Shown: positions 6,124 through 8,640 of the stretch, in pieces
Layout: the number at the start of each line of letters is the position of its first letter
Numbering within the stretch: the first letter of the stretch is position 1
Source of the DNA: an uncultured Lysobacteraceae bacterium
GTDB taxonomy: Bacteria; Pseudomonadota; Gammaproteobacteria; Xanthomonadales; Rhodanobacteraceae
DNA: 8,640 nucleotides
Assembly: GCA_946480705.1 (NCBI GenBank)
Contig: CAMLLF010000133.1
Coordinates: forward strand, 1-8,640
Reading direction: 5' to 3'
Notes under the pieces: model-generated
What the model saw: only the letters and a program-made list of their open reading frames with translations
Database searches by the model: none
What the model was told of the DNA's origin: nothing
Made by a program: the position numbers and the translations under genes

Positions 6124-6204
6124 AACCCATCCCGGCCCCTGCCCTCCGGCAGAACCGCGGGTTCCGAGGGCCCTCGACGCTCGACGGACCGGAGGGCACG
6201 GGTT
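6124..6204. repeat. Palindromic repeat element upstream of the GST gene
   Basis: TGCCCTCCGG at 6140-6149 pairs with CCGGAGGGCA at 6189-6198, and AACCC at 6124-6128 with GGGTT at 6200-6204. Inside lie GAACC-GCG-GGTTC (6152-6164) and the perfect 12-bp palindrome CGAGGGCCCTCG (6165-6176). The whole block can fold into a branched structure. It looks like a dispersed palindromic element and may insulate the GST gene from read-through from the 6292 gene. It is flanked on the right by an AT-rich patch (about 6219-6252) unlike the rest of the window. Confidence 0.45.
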
Positions 6205-6291
6205 CATGTCATGCAACAGTGAACTAGTAAATATGTTGCTAAAGCCATTATGTGCGACGACGTCGCATCGCCCCGGTGCAACGCAGCAACC

Positions 6292-7758
6292 TCAGTTCAC
6301 GGCCTCGCGATACGCGACATCCAGTCCACCTTCGTCGAACACTCCTTCAATCGCCGTCGGCGCCGTGAACACGCCGCGCGCATCGTCCCAGCGGATCGCC
6401 TTGTCCGGATACGGATGGCGCAGCGGGACGGGCAGGGTATCGAGGAACGCCGCCATGCCGCCGTCGGGAACATTGGCACGCAGCGCGGTGATGCGGATCA
6501 CCAGCATGCGGCGCAGCAGTTCGTAGTCGTTGAGACGACGGCGGTAATTCAATGCCGGATCGGGCGTGTCGAGCGACAGCAGCACGAAGCGATTGCCGCT
6601 GTCGTTGTAGACGGGCAGCAGGCGCGGACCCGTTTCCAGATCGGCGCGCAGCGAGCGGATGCGATCGGCGTGGCGTTGCTGCGCATCGGCCTCGTCGGCC
6701 GGCGCGGCCGCGAGCAGGGTGCGCGTCGCGTCGACGAACGGCGCAAGACGATTGGCCGTCGCCTGCGGGCGGAAAGTCAGGTTGTCGATCAGGTGTTCGC
6801 TGCAGGTCGAACGCGCCATGTCGACCAGCGGCGGCGTCGCGGGCTGGGGATCCTCGCCCTGCCAGCAGCGCCGCAGCGCGGCGCCGAGACCGGGAAACAG
6901 CGAACGCGCGATGACGTCGCTCATCCGCGACGCGTCATAGGCGTAGACGTCGAGGCTCGCCGCCGCGGCGCTCGGTGCGGCCAGCGTCGCGTCGACGACG
7001 GGATCGAGCGCGCGGCGCTGGTCGGGCGTCGCGCGCGCATAGGTCTCGACGAGCAGCCGCTGCAGGTCGGCCAGAAATGTCACCGCGAACATCTTGCTGA
7101 GCAGCCAGTCGGCCTGCTCGTCCGCACGGCGCCACAGCGCCGCATGGCGCGCGATCTCCTGGCCGAGTGAGACCGGATCTTCGCCGCTGCCGCCGCGCAG
7201 CGCGAGCGCGGCGAACTGCAGCCGGACCGTCAGTCCCGGCACCGGCGGGAAGTGCGCGTTGCGCAGCGGCGGCTCCTGCCACTGCGGCAGCGCACTCGCG
7301 CGGTCGAGCCGCGTCAGCCGCAGCCGGTTCGCTTCGATGAGTCGCAACAGCGCGTCGCGATGCCGTACCGCCCACGCACCGCAGTTGCCGAGCGAAGGAC
7401 GGCAGACCGTCGCGAAGCCGTCGCGTTCGGAGTCGGGCTTCACACCGGGCACGGCCTCGGTCTCGACCGTCTCGCGATCCGCGCCCGCGAGATACGCGTC
7501 GACGTGCCTGCGTCCGGCGACGGTGGGCTCGACGCCGTCGGCGGCGCCGAGCCCGGTCAGATACAGCCATGCGTTTTCCGCATCGGCAACGGTGCGTGCG
7601 GGTCGCGATGCGACGCTCTGCGCAGCGCCCGACGGCGCTTCGTCGAGGCGGTAGTGGAGAAACGCCACGACCGGCACGGCCGCGAGCGCGAGCAGCACGA
7701 AACGCAATCGCCGGCGTGGCCGGCGGCGGAGCGTCGAGGCAGGGCGATACGACGGCAT
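6292..7758 (-). CDS. Membrane-anchored protein of unknown function
   Basis: The protein has 488 residues and I do not recognise a characterised family. The start at 7758 gives a basic N-terminus (RRRPRRRLR, 11-19) followed by one hydrophobic segment (about 20-34). This predicts a type II anchor with the long remainder in the periplasm; no signal-peptidase site is obvious. The body is mostly helical in appearance, opening with DAENAWLYLTGL (59-70), a pattern I associate with uncharacterised conserved proteins of Xanthomonadales. There are four Cys, at 119 and 126 (CRPSLGNC) and at 298 and 319, which could form two disulfides in the periplasm. The C-terminal part has RLLPVYNDSGNRFVLLSLD and NYRRRLNDYELLRRMLVIRITALRA. 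No catalytic motif was found. No Shine-Dalgarno is visible at the chosen ATG. The gene lies 70 bp downstream of the 167-aa Cys-rich gene in the same direction, with a hairpin between them. Confidence 0.8.
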   Translation of the reverse strand: MPSYRPASTLRRRPRRRLRFVLLALAAVPVVAFLHYRLDEAPSGAAQSVASRPARTVADAENAWLYLTGLGAADGVEPTVAGRRHVDAYLAGADRETVETEAVPGVKPDSERDGFATVCRPSLGNCGAWAVRHRDALLRLIEANRLRLTRLDRASALPQWQEPPLRNAHFPPVPGLTVRLQFAALALRGGSGEDPVSLGQEIARHAALWRRADEQADWLLSKMFAVTFLADLQRLLVETYARATPDQRRALDPVVDATLAAPSAAAASLDVYAYDASRMSDVIARSLFPGLGAALRRCWQGEDPQPATPPLVDMARSTCSEHLIDNLTFRPQATANRLAPFVDATRTLLAAAPADEADAQQRHADRIRSLRADLETGPRLLPVYNDSGNRFVLLSLDTPDPALNYRRRLNDYELLRRMLVIRITALRANVPDGGMAAFLDTLPVPLRHPYPDKAIRWDDARGVFTAPTAIEGVFDEGGLDVAYREAVN

Positions 7759-7800
7759 GGCGGCACGCGGCAGTGGCGGTGCCCGCTATGCTGCCATGTT

Positions 7801-7821
7801 CGCCCGGCGATGCACCGGGCG
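7801..7821 (-). terminator. Hairpin after the 167-aa gene stop codon
   Basis: CGCCCGG (7801-7807) and CCGGGCG (7815-7821) form a perfect 7-bp stem with a 7-nt loop. It begins seven bases beyond the minus-strand stop at 7829-7831 and has no U-tract. It separates this gene from the 488-aa gene and may reduce or shape read-through. Confidence 0.4.
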
Positions 7822-7828
7822 CCTTCGC

Positions 7829-8332
7829 TCAGTCGGGCTGCGCCGACGGCGGCGCCACGAACTCGGCGTCACTCTCGAACGCGCCGGGCCCGGCGAGCGG
7901 AAGGTCCGGCAGGTTGCTGGCCTCGTCCCATTCCGCCTCGCGCGCGCTGCTGATGCCGCCGACCATGACTTCGACGAGTTCCGTCTGTTCTTCGGCTTCC
8001 GTCGCACAGTCGGCCTTTGGTTCCGACGGAATCAGTGCCTGCGCCGCAACCGGCGAACGATCGGCCGGAATCTCCGCCGCCGCCGCACCGAAACTCAGCG
8101 CGGCCGCGAGCCCGAGGCCTGCTGCCGCCGGCGCGAACCGGCGGCGCGGCACCGAATACGACACGCAGATATCCGTTTCGCAGCCCGCGAGCAGCGCGCG
8201 CCGCTGCGCGTCATCCAGGGCATCGAGGTTGTGCACGCGGCGGCGGCACTGCGTGCAGAAATCGCGCCCCGCTTCGGGGGCGGATTTCCAGCGCAGCGGG
8301 CAGGGCGAGTCGATCTTCGGAAACGAGGACAT
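7829..8332 (-). CDS. Small Cys-rich single-TM protein of unknown function (putative metal- or redox-binding N-terminal domain)
   Basis: The protein has 167 residues from the ATG at 8332, chosen because GGAG sits seven bases upstream and because the Cys-rich domain starts at once; the in-frame ATG at 8383 adds only 17 unlikely residues. Residues 9-59 hold a compact motif: SPCPLRW (Cys11), GRDFCTQC (Cys26, Cys29), RRVHNLDALDDAQRRALLAG and CETDICVSY (Cys51, Cys56). The pattern C-x3-W...FCxxC...VHNLsal resembles a domain found in uncharacterised proteins of Xanthomonadales and, more distantly, at the N-terminus of some Bacteroidetes proteins. A zinc-ribbon-like or redox fold is plausible but not shown. 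A hydrophobic helix follows (about 66-86, after PRRR), then an acidic, Pro-rich tail (EAEEQTELVEVMVGGISS...). This suggests a cytoplasmic sensor-like domain, one membrane pass and a periplasmic tail. It lies 130 bp downstream of the tRNA gene. Confidence 0.75.
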   Translation of the reverse strand: MSSFPKIDSPCPLRWKSAPEAGRDFCTQCRRRVHNLDALDDAQRRALLAGCETDICVSYSVPRRRFAPAAAGLGLAAALSFGAAAAEIPADRSPVAAQALIPSEPKADCATEAEEQTELVEVMVGGISSAREAEWDEASNLPDLPLAGPGAFESDAEFVAPPSAQPD

Positions 8333-8462
8333 GAGCGGCTCCGGCGGACAGTCGTGACCCCGCTCCGACGCCCGCGCGCGCAATAGCGTCGCAGTGCGGG
8401 CGCCGGTTGGCTTGAGCCGAAGGCGAAACCCGCATCGAGGTCGTCGCTTCGGCGAAAACGCC

Positions 8463-8538
8463 TGGTGGAGCCGAGGGGAGTCGAACCCCTGACCTCCTCA
8501 TTGCGAACGAGGCGCTCTACCAACTGAGCTACGGCCCC
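8463..8538 (-). tRNA. tRNA-Ala (anticodon CGC)
   Basis: The reverse strand gives a full 76-nt cloverleaf including an encoded 3' CCA (8463-8465). The acceptor stem pairs GGGGCCG with CGGCTCC and contains the G3:U70 wobble that identifies alanine tRNAs. The D-arm begins TAGCTCAGTTGGTAGAGC, the anticodon stem is CCTCG/TGAGG with loop TTCGCAA (anticodon CGC, reading GCG), and the T-arm has GGTTCGACTCC. GCG is heavily used in this GC-rich genome. Open frames crossing it are spurious. There is no nearby second tRNA or rRNA, and no integrase or duplicated 3' end that would mark an attachment site. Confidence 0.97.
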
Positions 8539-8549
8539 AGGAGGCGCGG

Positions 8550-8578
8550 AATAAGGCGGCTCGACGCGCCGAAGTCAA
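8550..8578 (-). promoter_or_regulatory. Sigma-70-type promoter of the tRNA-Ala gene
   Basis: On the minus strand TTGACT (8578-8573) is followed after exactly 17 bases by CTTATT (8555-8550), and then by a GC-rich 11-base stretch before the first tRNA base at 8538. The -35 box matches consensus in five of six positions; the -10 is weaker. The GC-rich discriminator next to the start site is the usual signature of stringently controlled stable-RNA promoters. A 6-bp GC stem further upstream (8592-8597/8602-8607) may end the preceding transcript. Confidence 0.6.
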
Positions 8579-8640
8579 GGGTTGCGGCGGGGCGCGGAAC
8601 GCCGCGCTCGCTTGCCACCGGCGGGGGGCGGCCCTAGATG

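Noticed and set aside
5332..6222. Plus-strand open frame of 296 codons opposite the GST gene
   Set aside because: Low-complexity antisense shadow. The minus frame matches YfcG along its whole length.
6247..6252. CATAAT on the minus strand as a -10 box for the GST gene
   Set aside because: No -35 box lies at 16-18 bp; the nearest TTGCAC is 23 bp away. It is kept only as a possibility in the findings.
8416..8461. Terminator for the tRNA transcript
   Set aside because: A 7-bp stem (8416-8422/8447-8453) with a 24-nt loop and a 4-bp GGCG-TTTT-CGCC stem are present, but both are too weak to call.
8463..8538. tRNA-Ala as an integration (att) site for a mobile island
   Set aside because: No integrase and no repeat of the tRNA 3' end elsewhere in the window.

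Overview
The window is high-GC DNA with strong third-position G/C bias. It fits a gammaproteobacterium, most likely of the Xanthomonadales/Lysobacterales (Xanthomonadaceae or Rhodanobacteraceae type). The support is an oversized TonB-dependent receptor with an N-terminal GSRI-type plug, a YfcG-like glutathione transferase, a small Cys-rich 'CPLRW...FCxxC...VHNL' protein, and several GC-rich palindromic repeat families. This placement is an inference from gene style, not a measurement.

Layout, left to right. (1) 1-378, minus: the N-terminus of a multi-spanning membrane protein, probably a sensor histidine kinase, running off the left edge. (2) 379-687: a divergent intergenic region with a duplicated 11-mer (possible operator), a cluster of overlapping 'CGGGGAGAGGG' hairpins, and a hairpin covering the ribosome-binding site of the next gene. 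(3) 688-1446, plus: a small polytopic membrane protein whose second helix appears split by a 105-bp palindromic element inserted in frame, flanked by an 8-bp direct repeat. (4) 1447-1548: a convergent gap with strong hairpins. (5) 1549-4299, minus: an outer-membrane TonB-dependent receptor. (6) 4300-4667: a 368-bp divergent region with little beyond one perfect operator-like palindrome. (7) 4668-5156, plus: a decayed ADP-ribosylglycohydrolase (DraG-type) remnant whose 3' end is supplied by a REP-like repeat. (8) 5142-5304: an inverted pair of these repeats. (9) 5350-6048, minus: glutathione S-transferase yfcG. (10) 6049-6291: a palindromic repeat and an AT-rich patch. (11) 6292-7758, minus: a membrane-anchored hypothetical protein. 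(12) 7829-8332, minus: a Cys-rich, single-TM small protein. (13) 8463-8538, minus: tRNA-Ala(CGC) with encoded CCA and a recognisable promoter.

The genes do not form one pathway. The three minus-strand genes between 5350 and 8332 lie in one direction but are separated by hairpins and repeats, so they are probably at least partly independent units. The most notable points are the in-frame palindromic insertion in the 252-aa membrane protein, the attenuator-like leader in front of it, the two-step decay of the ADP-ribosylglycohydrolase gene ending inside a REP element, and U-tract-less hairpins 6-7 nt after three stop codons. I found no CRISPR array, transposase gene, phage gene or recognisable defence system.
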